A DNA stretch of 19,267 nucleotides, taken from NCBI GenBank assembly GCA_031272655.1, contig JAISTJ010000089.1, positions 1 to 19,267 of the forward strand, given 5' to 3'. The first letter of the stretch is position 1; each line of letters begins with the position of its first letter. This stretch comes from Tannerella sp. GTDB taxonomy: Bacteria > Bacteroidota > Bacteroidia > Bacteroidales > Tannerellaceae. Below the pieces are notes generated by a model that saw only the letters and a list, made by a program, of their open reading frames with translations, ran no database searches and was not told where the DNA came from. Positions 5,900-13,733 of this stretch are shown here, one piece after another. The position numbers were made by a program, and so were the translations under genes.

Positions 5900-8800
5900 A
5901 TGCAAAACAAAGGATTTGTAAGAGTGTTCGCTATTCTGCTTGCGCTGGTTTGTATTTTCTACCTGTCGTTTTCGATAGTTACAAGCAAGTACAACAAGCA
6001 GGCGGAACTTTATGCGAACGGAGATGCGGCAAAAGAAAATGTTTATCTTGACTCGCTCGCCAACAAGAAAGTATGGCTGGGTTATTCGCTCAAGCAGTGT
6101 CGCGAGAACGAAATCACGCTGGGACTTGACCTTAAGGGCGGTATGAACGTCATCCTCGAATTGAATGTTGCGGACGTGTTGCGTTCACTGTCGAACAACA
6201 ACAAAGACGTGAACTTCAACAAGGCTCTTGATGCCGCTTATGCGCGTCAGGCTTCGAGCCAAAGCGGGTTCATCAACCTTTTCGTCGAAGAATATCACAA
6301 AATTGATCCGGGAGCAAGACTGTCGGCTATCTTCAGTACATTTGAACTGAAAGACAAAATCACTCCGCAAACATCTGATGCTGATGTAGTTAAAGTTATC
6401 AGCTCAGAGTTGCAAAGCGCTATAGATAACTCTTTCAACGTGTTACGTACACGTATAGACCGTTTCGGTGTTGTATCGCCTAATATTCAGAAACTTGAGA
6501 CCGATGGCCGTATTCTGGTGGAATTACCGGGAGTGAAAGAGGCCGAGCGTGTGCGTAAACTGCTTCAGGGAAGCGCCAATCTTGAGTTCTGGGAGACATA
6601 CGACTTGACACAGTTATATCAACAACTCGCTGAAGCTGACGGTGTTTTAGCTAAAATAGAAGAAGACAGGGCTGCGGCTGAAAAAGCCAAATCAGCGGAA
6701 ACAACAGAAACATCCGGGTCTCAAGAAACAACGGAGAAGCCTGCGATTGACCAAACGCCTGCAGATGCAACGGCAGAAAACGAAACTTCGGAAGTAGATT
6801 CGCTCTTGGAGCAGATAAACACCGATACGCCTGCAGATGAGACCCAAAGTGAAGCCGAGTTTGCAAGGCAGCACCCGTTGTTTGCGATTTTGATGCCTAA
6901 TTCGTATAACGGCCAGATAGTTCCGGGACCTGTAGTCGGCGTTGCAAGCCGTCAGGACATGTCCAAGATAGACAGTTTGCTTAACCTGCGTCAGGTGAAG
7001 GAAGTGTTGCCTAACAATGTTATTTTCCGTTGGGCTGTAAAGAGCCGCGATGAGAACGAGCAATATTTTGAACTCTATGCGTTGAAAGTAACTAAGCGTG
7101 ACGGTTCGCCCGCATTGAGCGGCGACGTTGTTACGGACGCCAAAGCCGATTTTGCGCAAGACCGAATAGCGCGTTCGGAGCAGGTTGTATCCATGAACAT
7201 GAACGCAGAAGGCGCCAAGGAATGGGCGCGCCTGACTAAAGACAATATCGGCAACTGCGTGGCTATCGTACTTGACGACTTGGTTTACTCCGCTCCCCGC
7301 GTCAATCAGGAGATTACCGGCGGCCGGTCGCAAATTTCAGGCCAGTTTTCCATAGAAGAGGCTAAAGACCTTGCAAACGTGCTTAATTCGGGCAAGATGG
7401 CTGCTTCGGTCAATATTGCGTCGGAAGATATTGTCGGTCCGTCGCTCGGTCAGGAAGCCATCAACGCCGGAGTTATCTCATTTATAGTGGCTTTGATAGT
7501 GCTGATGATTTATATGTGCGTGATGTACGGCTTAGTGCCGGGAATGGTAGCCAACGGAGCGCTGATAATCAACATCTTCTTCACTCTTGGCATCCTTGCC
7601 TCATTCAAAGCCGTTTTGACGCTGCCGGGTATCGCCGGTATGGTGCTCACGCTCGGTATGGCGGTGGACGCCAATGTGCTTATCTATGAGCGCACTAAGG
7701 AAGAGTTGAGGGCAGGCAAGAGCGTCGCCCGCGCGTTGGCAGACGGTTACAGCAACGCCTTTTCAGCCATCTTCGACGGTAACCTAACCACGATGATTGC
7801 AGGTATAGTGCTGTTCATTTTCGGAACAGGACCTATAAAGGGCTTCGCATGGACGCTGCTTATCGGTATCGCCGTGTCGTTCCTGACGGCAGTGTTCCTC
7901 ACACGCCTCGTTTACGAATATCTCATAGCTAAAGACAAAATCAAAGGGCTGACCTTTGTTACGAACATATCGAAGAACTTCCTGTCAAATCCGCATTTCG
8001 ACTTCCTTGCCAAGCGCAAAACAGGCTATCTTATACCGTTGGCAATACTTGTCCTGGGCGCTGCATCGCTCTTTACGGTAGGCCTGAACAGCGGTATTGA
8101 CTTCACCGGCGGTCGCAACTATGTCATTCGCTTTGACAATGCCGTAAGCACTGACAACTTGCGCGAATCGCTTGATGTTCAGTTAGATGGCTCAGTCAGC
8201 GTTATTCAGATCGGCGCTTCCAATCAGGTGCGCGTCTCAACGAACTACAAGATTGCAGACAACGATCCGTCTGTAGATGAAGAAATTTATTCAAAACTGT
8301 ATGAAGGCGTGAAGCAATATTTGCCGGAAGGCGCTACTCTTCAGCAATTTACTGCTACGAACATACAAAGCTCGCAGAAAGTAGGGCCGAGTATGGCTGA
8401 TGACATCAAGAACGCGGCTGTTATGGCGGTCATTTTTGCTATGATTTTCATGGCGTTGTATATCTTGATACGTTTCCGTGAGATAGGATTTTCAGTCGGT
8501 GTGTTTGTTTCGGTGCTTGTTACAACACTCTGTATTATAGCATTTTACTCGTTGCTGTGGAAGATACTGCCATTCTCAATGGAAGTTGACCAGACATTCA
8601 TAGCGGCGTTGCTGACAGTCATCGGTTACTCCATCAACGACACTGTGGTTGTGTTCGACCGTATCCGCGAGACTATCCGCAACTATCCCAAGCGCGACCG
8701 TTTTCAGGTTATCAATGATGCCCTGAACTCCACTCTCGCGCGTACATTTAATACTTCAATCTCCACACTTGTCGTTGTGTTATGTATCTTTACGCTCGGC

Positions 8801-8968
8801 GGCGCTACGATACGCAGCTTCACCTTCGCTATTATGCTCGGTGTAATAGTAGGCACCTACTCAACGCTGTTTGTGGCAACACCTCTCGCATACGAGATAC
8901 AACGCCGCAGGATGGCCCGCAAAGGTATTGTGCTTGAGCCGGCAGTGGTGGGGGTTACTAAGAATTAA
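5900..8968 (+). CDS. secDF: Protein translocase SecDF fusion
   Basis: This 1022-residue fusion of SecD and SecF is the normal Bacteroidota form. SecDF uses the proton gradient to assist SecYEG-driven export across the inner membrane. An N-terminal membrane segment (about 7-28) is followed by GLDLKGG (75-81) in the periplasmic P1 region. SecD ends with the YSAPRVNQEITGGRSQISG segment and the GMAVDANVLIYERTKEE membrane motif (about 585-601). The SecF half opens with a membrane segment (about 708-728), then GIDFTGGRNYVIRF (about 732-745), and includes YSINDTVVVFDRIRE (about 909-923). A Thr/Glu/Ala-rich acidic linker at about 250-320 interrupts the periplasmic part; it looks disordered. The gene has its own promoter and no close partner. 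Its stop codon lies in a heptamer repeat. Confidence 0.97.
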   Translation: MQNKGFVRVFAILLALVCIFYLSFSIVTSKYNKQAELYANGDAAKENVYLDSLANKKVWLGYSLKQCRENEITLGLDLKGGMNVILELNVADVLRSLSNNNKDVNFNKALDAAYARQASSQSGFINLFVEEYHKIDPGARLSAIFSTFELKDKITPQTSDADVVKVISSELQSAIDNSFNVLRTRIDRFGVVSPNIQKLETDGRILVELPGVKEAERVRKLLQGSANLEFWETYDLTQLYQQLAEADGVLAKIEEDRAAAEKAKSAETTETSGSQETTEKPAIDQTPADATAENETSEVDSLLEQINTDTPADETQSEAEFARQHPLFAILMPNSYNGQIVPGPVVGVASRQDMSKIDSLLNLRQVKEVLPNNVIFRWAVKSRDENEQYFELYALKVTKRDGSPALSGDVVTDAKADFAQDRIARSEQVVSMNMNAEGAKEWARLTKDNIGNCVAIVLDDLVYSAPRVNQEITGGRSQISGQFSIEEAKDLANVLNSGKMAASVNIASEDIVGPSLGQEAINAGVISFIVALIVLMIYMCVMYGLVPGMVANGALIINIFFTLGILASFKAVLTLPGIAGMVLTLGMAVDANVLIYERTKEELRAGKSVARALADGYSNAFSAIFDGNLTTMIAGIVLFIFGTGPIKGFAWTLLIGIAVSFLTAVFLTRLVYEYLIAKDKIKGLTFVTNISKNFLSNPHFDFLAKRKTGYLIPLAILVLGAASLFTVGLNSGIDFTGGRNYVIRFDNAVSTDNLRESLDVQLDGSVSVIQIGASNQVRVSTNYKIADNDPSVDEEIYSKLYEGVKQYLPEGATLQQFTATNIQSSQKVGPSMADDIKNAAVMAVIFAMIFMALYILIRFREIGFSVGVFVSVLVTTLCIIAFYSLLWKILPFSMEVDQTFIAALLTVIGYSINDTVVVFDRIRETIRNYPKRDRFQVINDALNSTLARTFNTSISTLVVVLCIFTLGGATIRSFTFAIMLGVIVGTYSTLFVATPLAYEIQRRRMARKGIVLEPAVVGVTKN

Positions 8969-9011
8969 GAATTAAGAATTAAGAGATATTAGAGCTTAGA
9001 GTTAAGATCTT
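8963..9011 (+). repeat. Heptamer repeats after secDF
   Basis: Three perfect AATTAAG units (8963-8983) are followed by degraded seven-base-phased units with the pattern AGnnnTT/A to about 9011. The secDF stop TAA (8966-8968) lies in the first unit, just as at the end of the UroD-like gene A. Confidence 0.8.
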
Positions 9012-9033
9012 CTTTAAATTTTTTAATTATGTT

Positions 9034-9059
9034 CAGGGGCAGGATTAGTCCTGTCCCTG
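9034..9059 (+). repeat. GC-rich hairpin after secDF
   Basis: An 11-base stem (9034-9044 with 9049-9059) has one G-U pair and a TTAG tetraloop. It has no T-tract of its own. It may be part of a double-hairpin termination region or a dispersed palindromic element. Confidence 0.65.
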
Positions 9060-9066
9060 CGAAAAT

Positions 9067-9119
9067 AAAGCAATCCGAAGGGTTATATAAATTATTCCCT
9101 TGGATTGCTTTGTTTTTTT
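9067..9119 (+). terminator. Strong rho-independent terminator of secDF
   Basis: The stem AAAGCAATCC (9067-9076) pairs with GGATTGCTTT (9102-9111). After a bulged G it continues as AAGGG (9078-9082) with CCCTT (9097-9101). The hairpin is followed by G and seven T residues (9113-9119). This is the clearest terminator in the window. Confidence 0.9.
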
Positions 9120-9130
9120 GGTTAAAATTT

Positions 9131-9162
9131 ACCATTCGGACGTGATTTTTGACCATTCAGAC
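9131..9162 (+). promoter_or_regulatory. Two-turn direct repeat, LytTR-type arrangement
   Basis: ACCATTCGGAC (9131-9141) and ACCATTCAGAC (9152-9162) are identical but for one base and start exactly 21 bases apart, two turns of the helix. They end about 28 bases upstream of the -33 element of the next promoter. Direct repeats at this spacing are typical of LytTR-family response regulators. The position suits an activator. No LytTR gene is in the window. Confidence 0.55.
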
Positions 9163-9190
9163 TAAAAATAGTATTTTTTTTCCGAAAAAT

Positions 9191-9221
9191 TTTTTGTTAT
9201 AATAAAAAAAGTGTATTTTTG
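9191..9221 (+). promoter_or_regulatory. Promoter of the Ser/Thr phospho-signalling operon
   Basis: TTTTTG (9191-9196), a 17-base spacer and TATTTTTG (9214-9221) fit the Bacteroidota promoter pattern. The predicted start near 9227 leaves a leader of about 90 bases before the ATG at 9319. Confidence 0.6.
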
Positions 9222-9318
9222 TCGCCCGTCTATGACAAACTCGGTTTGAGAGGCACCGCTGAAATCATCTATTACGACGGCTTTAACTGTTTGATATTTA
9301 ATTTAAAATAACAACATT

Positions 9319-9840
9319 ATGAAAAAAGTAGTATTGACAATGGTATTGGCGCTGGCGAGTCTCGGCGCGACCTACGGACAGGATTTTTACAGTGGGATGA
9401 CTTTATGGAAAGCCAGGACTACCGGAATGGATCTTTCTCTGATTACAGGCGAAAAAGGCTCTAATGCGCTGGAGTTCAATTTGGACGGCGAAGGCGTATT
9501 CTTCTTGTCGAGATGGTTCGCTTTCACCGGATTAGCAGGCATTGATGCCTATAAGTATGGCGATGCGGACGGCGTTCTTGGAGTGAAATTAGGCTTCGGC
9601 ACAAGGTTTTATGCCGCTCCTACCGGCTTTTATGTCGGTCTGGGCATTGACGGCTACAAGAAAGGCGACGCCGACATTTATTCAAACCTGAAGCTTGAGG
9701 CGGGATACACTATTTTTGTGCTTGAGCATGTCTTCCTTGAGCCTGCCCTGCACGCCTCGAAAGCCTATTATTTCGATGAGGGAAAATTTGGTAAGTCTCT
9801 CCGTCTGGGCGCGTCATTTGGTATAGGAGTAGAATTTTGA
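9319..9840 (+). CDS. Small outer-membrane beta-barrel protein
   Basis: This 173-residue protein begins with a clear signal peptide (about 1-20, ending TYG before QDF). The mature part alternates hydrophobic and polar residues in segments rich in Gly and aromatics, such as FTGLAGIDAYKYG, VLGVKLGFGTRFYA, FYVGLGIDGYKKG and LRLGASFGIGVEF. It ends in phenylalanine, a typical outer-membrane insertion signal. The size suits an eight-stranded barrel. Specific family and ligand are unknown. It is the first gene of the operon, directly behind the promoter and direct repeat, and is followed after 12 bases by the zinc-ribbon/FHA gene. This suggests an outer-membrane partner or sensor for the kinase circuit (inference). 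Confidence 0.7.
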   Translation: MKKVVLTMVLALASLGATYGQDFYSGMTLWKARTTGMDLSLITGEKGSNALEFNLDGEGVFFLSRWFAFTGLAGIDAYKYGDADGVLGVKLGFGTRFYAAPTGFYVGLGIDGYKKGDADIYSNLKLEAGYTIFVLEHVFLEPALHASKAYYFDEGKFGKSLRLGASFGIGVEF

Positions 9841-9852
9841 AAACCTGAAGAT

Positions 9853-10599
9853 ATGAGATGCGATAATTGCGGATGGGATAATCCCGACGATAATGTTAAG
9901 TGCGAGAAATGCAACGTATTACTGAACACTTCAGGGGGCAGGGAAAGCTACTCCCGCGACGTTCAGGAATATGCCGGCGACGACAGGAATATCAAAAAGA
10001 CGGTATTCGAGTCAGGCTCTGCCGTAGCCGAACAGGCTGATATTAAGACTATTACGCGCTGTCCCGAATGTGGATATCCGTTGCGAAGCAGCGATGACAC
10101 ATGTCCCGATTGCGGGGCGTTCATAGATACGGATGCTTTCGACTCAGCGCCGGTGCAGGCCGATGTTGACGAAAGAGAAGTCAAGACCGTCAGGTATGCA
10201 GCAGGCAAGTTGCCGCACGCCGAAGCTACGATTAATCCTTGGGAGAAAGCTATCGAAGAGGAGATCGTGGAAGAGGAAGAGGCAGAACCGGAAGAAGAAG
10301 TGATACCCGAACCGGTCGTATGCTACCTGAAACCTCTTCCGCGAGAGAATGAGGCAGAGAAAGAGCGCGTAGAGTTTAACGAAGATACGGTAGTGCTGAA
10401 CAGGGATAACACCGAGCCGGACAACCCGACTATCACCTCAAGGCAACAGGCTGTGCTACGGTATAGAGACGGCAAATGGTACGTCGAAGACCTGAGTGAG
10501 CTTCAGACAACTTTCATCAGGGTTAAAGACCCGACAGAGATAAAAGACGGCGACATACTACTTATGGGGGACCGGCAGTTTCTTTTTAACTGTGAATAA
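9853..10599 (+). CDS. Double zinc-ribbon protein with degenerate C-terminal FHA-like domain
   Basis: This 248-residue soluble protein has two four-cysteine zinc ribbons: C3/C6/C17/C20 (CDNCGW...CEKC) and C70/C73/C84/C87 (CPECGY...CPDC). A long acidic segment (about 133-155, rich in Glu) follows. Residues about 172-248 look like an FHA fold: VVLNRDN, ITSRQQAVLRYRDGKWYVEDLS, then IKDGDILLMGDRQFLF. R184 and S196 of the phosphothreonine-binding set remain, but the conserved SRxH histidine is Gln (Q199) and the NG pair is Q218-T219, so phosphopeptide binding may be weak, altered or lost. No membrane segment is seen. Zinc ribbons with FHA domains occur in bacterial Ser/Thr kinase clusters as adaptors. 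It lies 20 bases before a kinase gene. Confidence 0.75.
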   Translation: MRCDNCGWDNPDDNVKCEKCNVLLNTSGGRESYSRDVQEYAGDDRNIKKTVFESGSAVAEQADIKTITRCPECGYPLRSSDDTCPDCGAFIDTDAFDSAPVQADVDEREVKTVRYAAGKLPHAEATINPWEKAIEEEIVEEEEAEPEEEVIPEPVVCYLKPLPRENEAEKERVEFNEDTVVLNRDNTEPDNPTITSRQQAVLRYRDGKWYVEDLSELQTTFIRVKDPTEIKDGDILLMGDRQFLFNCE

Positions 10600-10619
10600 C
10601 TTCAAACATCAAACTTTCA

Positions 10620-11942
10620 ATGGGCGGAAGCAACAGTAAAATAGCGCAAAGGTGCGATTTCAATCCCGGCGACAGGGTCGGCTCAAGGTATATCGTTGAG
10701 CAGGTCTTGGGCGAAGGCTCTTTCGGGAATGTCTATAAGGTGCACGACTTCAGCAATAATGTATATGCGCTGAAGTTGATGCGCCTGTGGGAAGTGCATC
10801 CTGAGATACGCCAGCAACTGTCCGACCGCTTTGAGATGGAGTTTCAGACCGGGCGCATCAACAGCCGTTATTTGGTGCAGTCGCTCGACTATGGCACGGA
10901 AAAAGGCAACCCGTATATCGTTATGGAGTTTTGTCCGCAGGGCGACCTGCTCCATCTGGCGCAGAAGAAACGCCCCGACTACATCACTGTCGGCAGGCAG
11001 ATATTGTACGGACTGAGGGATCTTCACAGCTGCGGCAAGGTTCACCGAGATTTGAAACCTGAAAATGTGCTGATAAGAGACGACGGCACTTCGGCGTTGA
11101 CCGATTTCGGTATTGCAGGCGACCGTAACAAGCGTATGACCGAACGTAATCTGCTGGGCAAACCGACGCAGATTTTCGGCACTTACGCCTATATGCCTCC
11201 CGAACAGGTTAATCCCAAACGCGGCGAAGCTACTGTGCTGCCTACAACCGACATCTTCTCTTTCGGAGTGCTTATGTATCAGATAATCACCGGAATACTG
11301 CCATTCGGCAGGTTGGATTCCGAAAACGATCTTCCGATATACATTAAGCGTGGCAGGGAAGGCGACTGGGACAGGAAGCTGCTCACAAACTCCCGTCAGG
11401 GAGCGGAGTTTGCAAGAATCATCGAAGGATGTCTTGTGCCTGATTTCAAGAACCGGCTCCAGACTGTTGACGCCGTACTTGCGCTCTTCCCCGCACAATC
11501 GTCTTATGCTGAGGCGGAAGTGAAAATAAGTCCGGAAAAGGATACCTCGTCTTTCAGCCGTGAAGTGAAGTCGGGAGTTTTGCTGAGAATCATGCACGGC
11601 GAAGAGCATGGCACATCGTTCCGTCTCAACGACCTGCTCAAAGACGGCAAACGCCTGCTGACAATGGGCAGGAAAGACATCTCCAGCAACAACAGCATAC
11701 CGCTTGTAGAGACAGGCAGTTGCTATATCTCGCGCAAACACTGCACCCTTGAATGGGATAAACGCAATCAGGTGTGGTATATCCGCGACGGGCAAAGGGA
11801 TATCAATTCCGGAGACGGTTGGAGGGATTCTGTGAACGGAACTTACGTCAATTCATCCGAAGTATCCCGCGACGGCATGGCGTTTTATCCGGGAGACATC
11901 ATCTCGGTTGGAGACGTTAAGCTTCGGGCGGAAGGGTACTGA
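10620..11942 (+). CDS. Ser/Thr protein kinase with C-terminal FHA domain
   Basis: This 440-residue cytoplasmic protein has an N-terminal Hanks-type kinase domain (about 21-290) and a C-terminal FHA domain (about 320-438). It keeps the glycine-rich loop GEGSFG (31-36), K52 in YALKLM, the HRDLKPEN catalytic loop (D144, K146, N149), D162 of the DFG and a PPE motif (193-195). It is therefore predicted active and of the RD type. The FHA part has G350-R351, S371-R372-x-H374 and N406-G407-T408, the full phosphothreonine-binding set. No membrane segment is visible. A self-reading kinase of this type can bind its own or a partner's phosphorylated threonines. It is the cytoplasmic kinase of the operon, and the second kinase lies at 15129. 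The start ATG is the first in frame after the upstream gene. Confidence 0.92.
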   Translation: MGGSNSKIAQRCDFNPGDRVGSRYIVEQVLGEGSFGNVYKVHDFSNNVYALKLMRLWEVHPEIRQQLSDRFEMEFQTGRINSRYLVQSLDYGTEKGNPYIVMEFCPQGDLLHLAQKKRPDYITVGRQILYGLRDLHSCGKVHRDLKPENVLIRDDGTSALTDFGIAGDRNKRMTERNLLGKPTQIFGTYAYMPPEQVNPKRGEATVLPTTDIFSFGVLMYQIITGILPFGRLDSENDLPIYIKRGREGDWDRKLLTNSRQGAEFARIIEGCLVPDFKNRLQTVDAVLALFPAQSSYAEAEVKISPEKDTSSFSREVKSGVLLRIMHGEEHGTSFRLNDLLKDGKRLLTMGRKDISSNNSIPLVETGSCYISRKHCTLEWDKRNQVWYIRDGQRDINSGDGWRDSVNGTYVNSSEVSRDGMAFYPGDIISVGDVKLRAEGY

Positions 11943-11945
11943 TTT

Positions 11946-11987
11946 AATTAAGAATTAAGAATTAAAAGTTAAGAATTAACAATTTAT
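11946..11987 (+). repeat. Degenerate heptamer repeats after the first kinase
   Basis: Two perfect AATTAAG units are followed by AATTAAA, AGTTAAG, AATTAAC and AATTTAT in the same 7-base phase. They begin three bases after the kinase stop codon and fill half of the 86-base gap. The rest is AT-rich with no convincing promoter or terminator. Confidence 0.75.
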
Positions 11988-12028
11988 TTATAAACATATT
12001 TACTAATTTTTTTAATCTTTTTCAGAAA

Positions 12029-13723
12029 ATGGAAAATAAAACTCAATTACAGCCTTACAAGCGCTCATTTTCGGGTTCTGTAGGCGCAGGAGTTGGTTCC
12101 CTGCTGGGACGGGGACGCTCCTATTATGTATTGGAACACTTCAACAGTTCCAAGTATCATCGCGCAGGAGAAGCGCAGGAAATCATTGTTGACCAGATTG
12201 AAATCGGTCGCGACCCGCAGTGTCAGGTGCGCTTCGACAGTTCGTTCAATACTGTCAGCCGCCGTCATGCAGCGATAGTGCGCGAAGGCAGCCGTTGGAA
12301 GCTTGTCCAGCTGTCGTCAACAAACTCCACATTTGTGAACGGTCAGAAAGTTGATGCTGACTGGTATCTTCAGAACGGCGACGAGATTCAGTTGTCGGTA
12401 GGCGGACCTAAGTTAGGGTTCATTATTCCCCAGGGCAACAAGGCTACAGTAGGCAGCATCGGCCTTACACGCCGCTTGAGCCTGTTCCGTCAGCAGGCAT
12501 TAGCGCCTTACAAGACGGCTCTGACAATACTGTCGGTGCTTTTGGCGTTGCTTATTATCGGCGGCGTTTGGTATGCTATCGAGAAAAACCGTGAGACAGA
12601 GGCTCTTATAGCAAAGCAGACAGAGCTGACGCAGCGTGCAGACCAGATCGAAGCCGAGAAAGAAGAGTTGAAAAACAAAGTCGCTTCTTCGGACGAAGAA
12701 GCTGCAGCCATCAAGCGCGACCTTGAGCAGAAAGAGCAGGAACTTGAAGACATCCGCACCGCTCAGGAAGAGTTGAAAAACCGCAAACCACAGGTGATAG
12801 TCCGTCAGGTAGCTGCAACGCCGACGCCTGCGCCTAAAGCAAAAGCTGCGGCGGTAGATGAGGACGAAGATGAGGATGAAGCTCCGGCTCCAAAAGCCAA
12901 AGCATCAGGGGCTAAAAAGATTGAGAACGGTGCAGATGCCTCAGCCACAGGCGTTAACACTTTCGAAGATGTTGAAGCCGTTAATCCTTACGTTTATGTC
13001 ATCATCCTCGACAAACTCGAATGGCAAAACCTCCGCGAGCCGGTTAAATCGTACAAATTCAGCACGATTGTAGGCTCAGGATTTATGCTCAATGACGGCA
13101 GATTCGTAACAGCCCGTCACGTTGTGGAACCGTGGTACTACTATAACCGCGTGATAGAGAAGGACTTGGAGTATGGCAATATGCTGAAGGAAATCAACCG
13201 CGCCGTGTTCAACAACGGCTCGCTGACGGCTCATTACACGATCATATCCCCGACCGGCAGACGCTTCCAATTCTCTTATGACCAGATTATAGCCAACCGT
13301 AGCGACGACAAGCCGCATACACAGAAGAAAGGACGTCGGGTTTACACGTATGTTGAGGCTGAAGCTTCCGACACCCACTCGCGTCTTGACTGGGCTTATT
13401 TCCGTACAAACGAACGGGTAGGCCTTATTCCGGATGTTACATTGTCAAACTCTCTGCCTCAGGGAGTTACGCTTGAAATATTCGGCTATCCTGCCGGTCT
13501 TGGCGCAGAAGATGTGTACAATCTCCGTCCGCAGTATTCAACCGGCGTCGTTTCGGCTCCCGGACTTGACGGATACGGCTTGATAGTATCGTCCAACACT
13601 GAGGGCGCTCATATCGGCGGCCCGGTGATGTACAAGAAAGACGGCAAGTATGTAGCAGTCGGAATAGTTACCGGCGGAGAGTTCAGTAAAAAAGTATTGG
13701 TACCTGTTGCTGAAGTGAAATAA
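12029..13723 (+). CDS. FHA-transmembrane-coiled coil-trypsin-like protein, nucleophile Ser missing
   Basis: This 564-residue protein has a cytoplasmic FHA domain (about 30-135) with the full set: IGRDP, SRRH and STNSTFVNG (S in place of the usual G). A membrane segment at about 163-185 is preceded by basic residues, placing the N-terminus inside. It is followed by a coiled coil (about 188-255, Glu/Lys/Gln rich), an Ala/Pro/Lys linker with an acidic patch (about 260-300), and a trypsin-like domain (about 315-564) predicted to be periplasmic. H364 (TARHVV) and D454 (LDWAYF) occupy the His and Asp positions of the triad. The expected GxSGGP reads GAHIGGP, with I529 where the nucleophile Ser should be. 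The protein is therefore probably a binding pseudoprotease. It would couple a phosphothreonine reader inside to a sensor or scaffold outside. The PP2C gene follows after 10 bases. Confidence 0.88.
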   Translation: MENKTQLQPYKRSFSGSVGAGVGSLLGRGRSYYVLEHFNSSKYHRAGEAQEIIVDQIEIGRDPQCQVRFDSSFNTVSRRHAAIVREGSRWKLVQLSSTNSTFVNGQKVDADWYLQNGDEIQLSVGGPKLGFIIPQGNKATVGSIGLTRRLSLFRQQALAPYKTALTILSVLLALLIIGGVWYAIEKNRETEALIAKQTELTQRADQIEAEKEELKNKVASSDEEAAAIKRDLEQKEQELEDIRTAQEELKNRKPQVIVRQVAATPTPAPKAKAAAVDEDEDEDEAPAPKAKASGAKKIENGADASATGVNTFEDVEAVNPYVYVIILDKLEWQNLREPVKSYKFSTIVGSGFMLNDGRFVTARHVVEPWYYYNRVIEKDLEYGNMLKEINRAVFNNGSLTAHYTIISPTGRRFQFSYDQIIANRSDDKPHTQKKGRRVYTYVEAEASDTHSRLDWAYFRTNERVGLIPDVTLSNSLPQGVTLEIFGYPAGLGAEDVYNLRPQYSTGVVSAPGLDGYGLIVSSNTEGAHIGGPVMYKKDGKYVAVGIVTGGEFSKKVLVPVAEVK

Positions 13724-13733
13724 AGAAACTTGT

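Larger units (their letters stand above)
8969..9318. other. 350-base gap with repeats, hairpins, direct repeat and promoter
   Basis: No complete gene is seen here. In order it holds the heptamer remnants (to 9011), a GC-rich hairpin (9034-9059), a strong terminator (9067-9119), a two-turn direct repeat (9131-9162), a promoter (9191-9221) and a leader of roughly 90 bases. The leader has an open 26-codon stretch without an ATG (9231-9311). It separates secDF from the downstream operon as an independent transcription unit. Confidence 0.8.

Noticed and set aside
10683..11795. Long open frame of 370 codons on the minus strand inside the first kinase gene
   Set aside because: The plus strand encodes a kinase with all catalytic motifs across the same bases; the reverse frame has no recognisable domain and is a codon-bias shadow.
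11943..12028. Internal promoter or terminator splitting the kinase operon
   Set aside because: The gap is AT-rich with heptamer repeats, but there is no TANNTTTG box with a good -33 and no hairpin with a T-tract.
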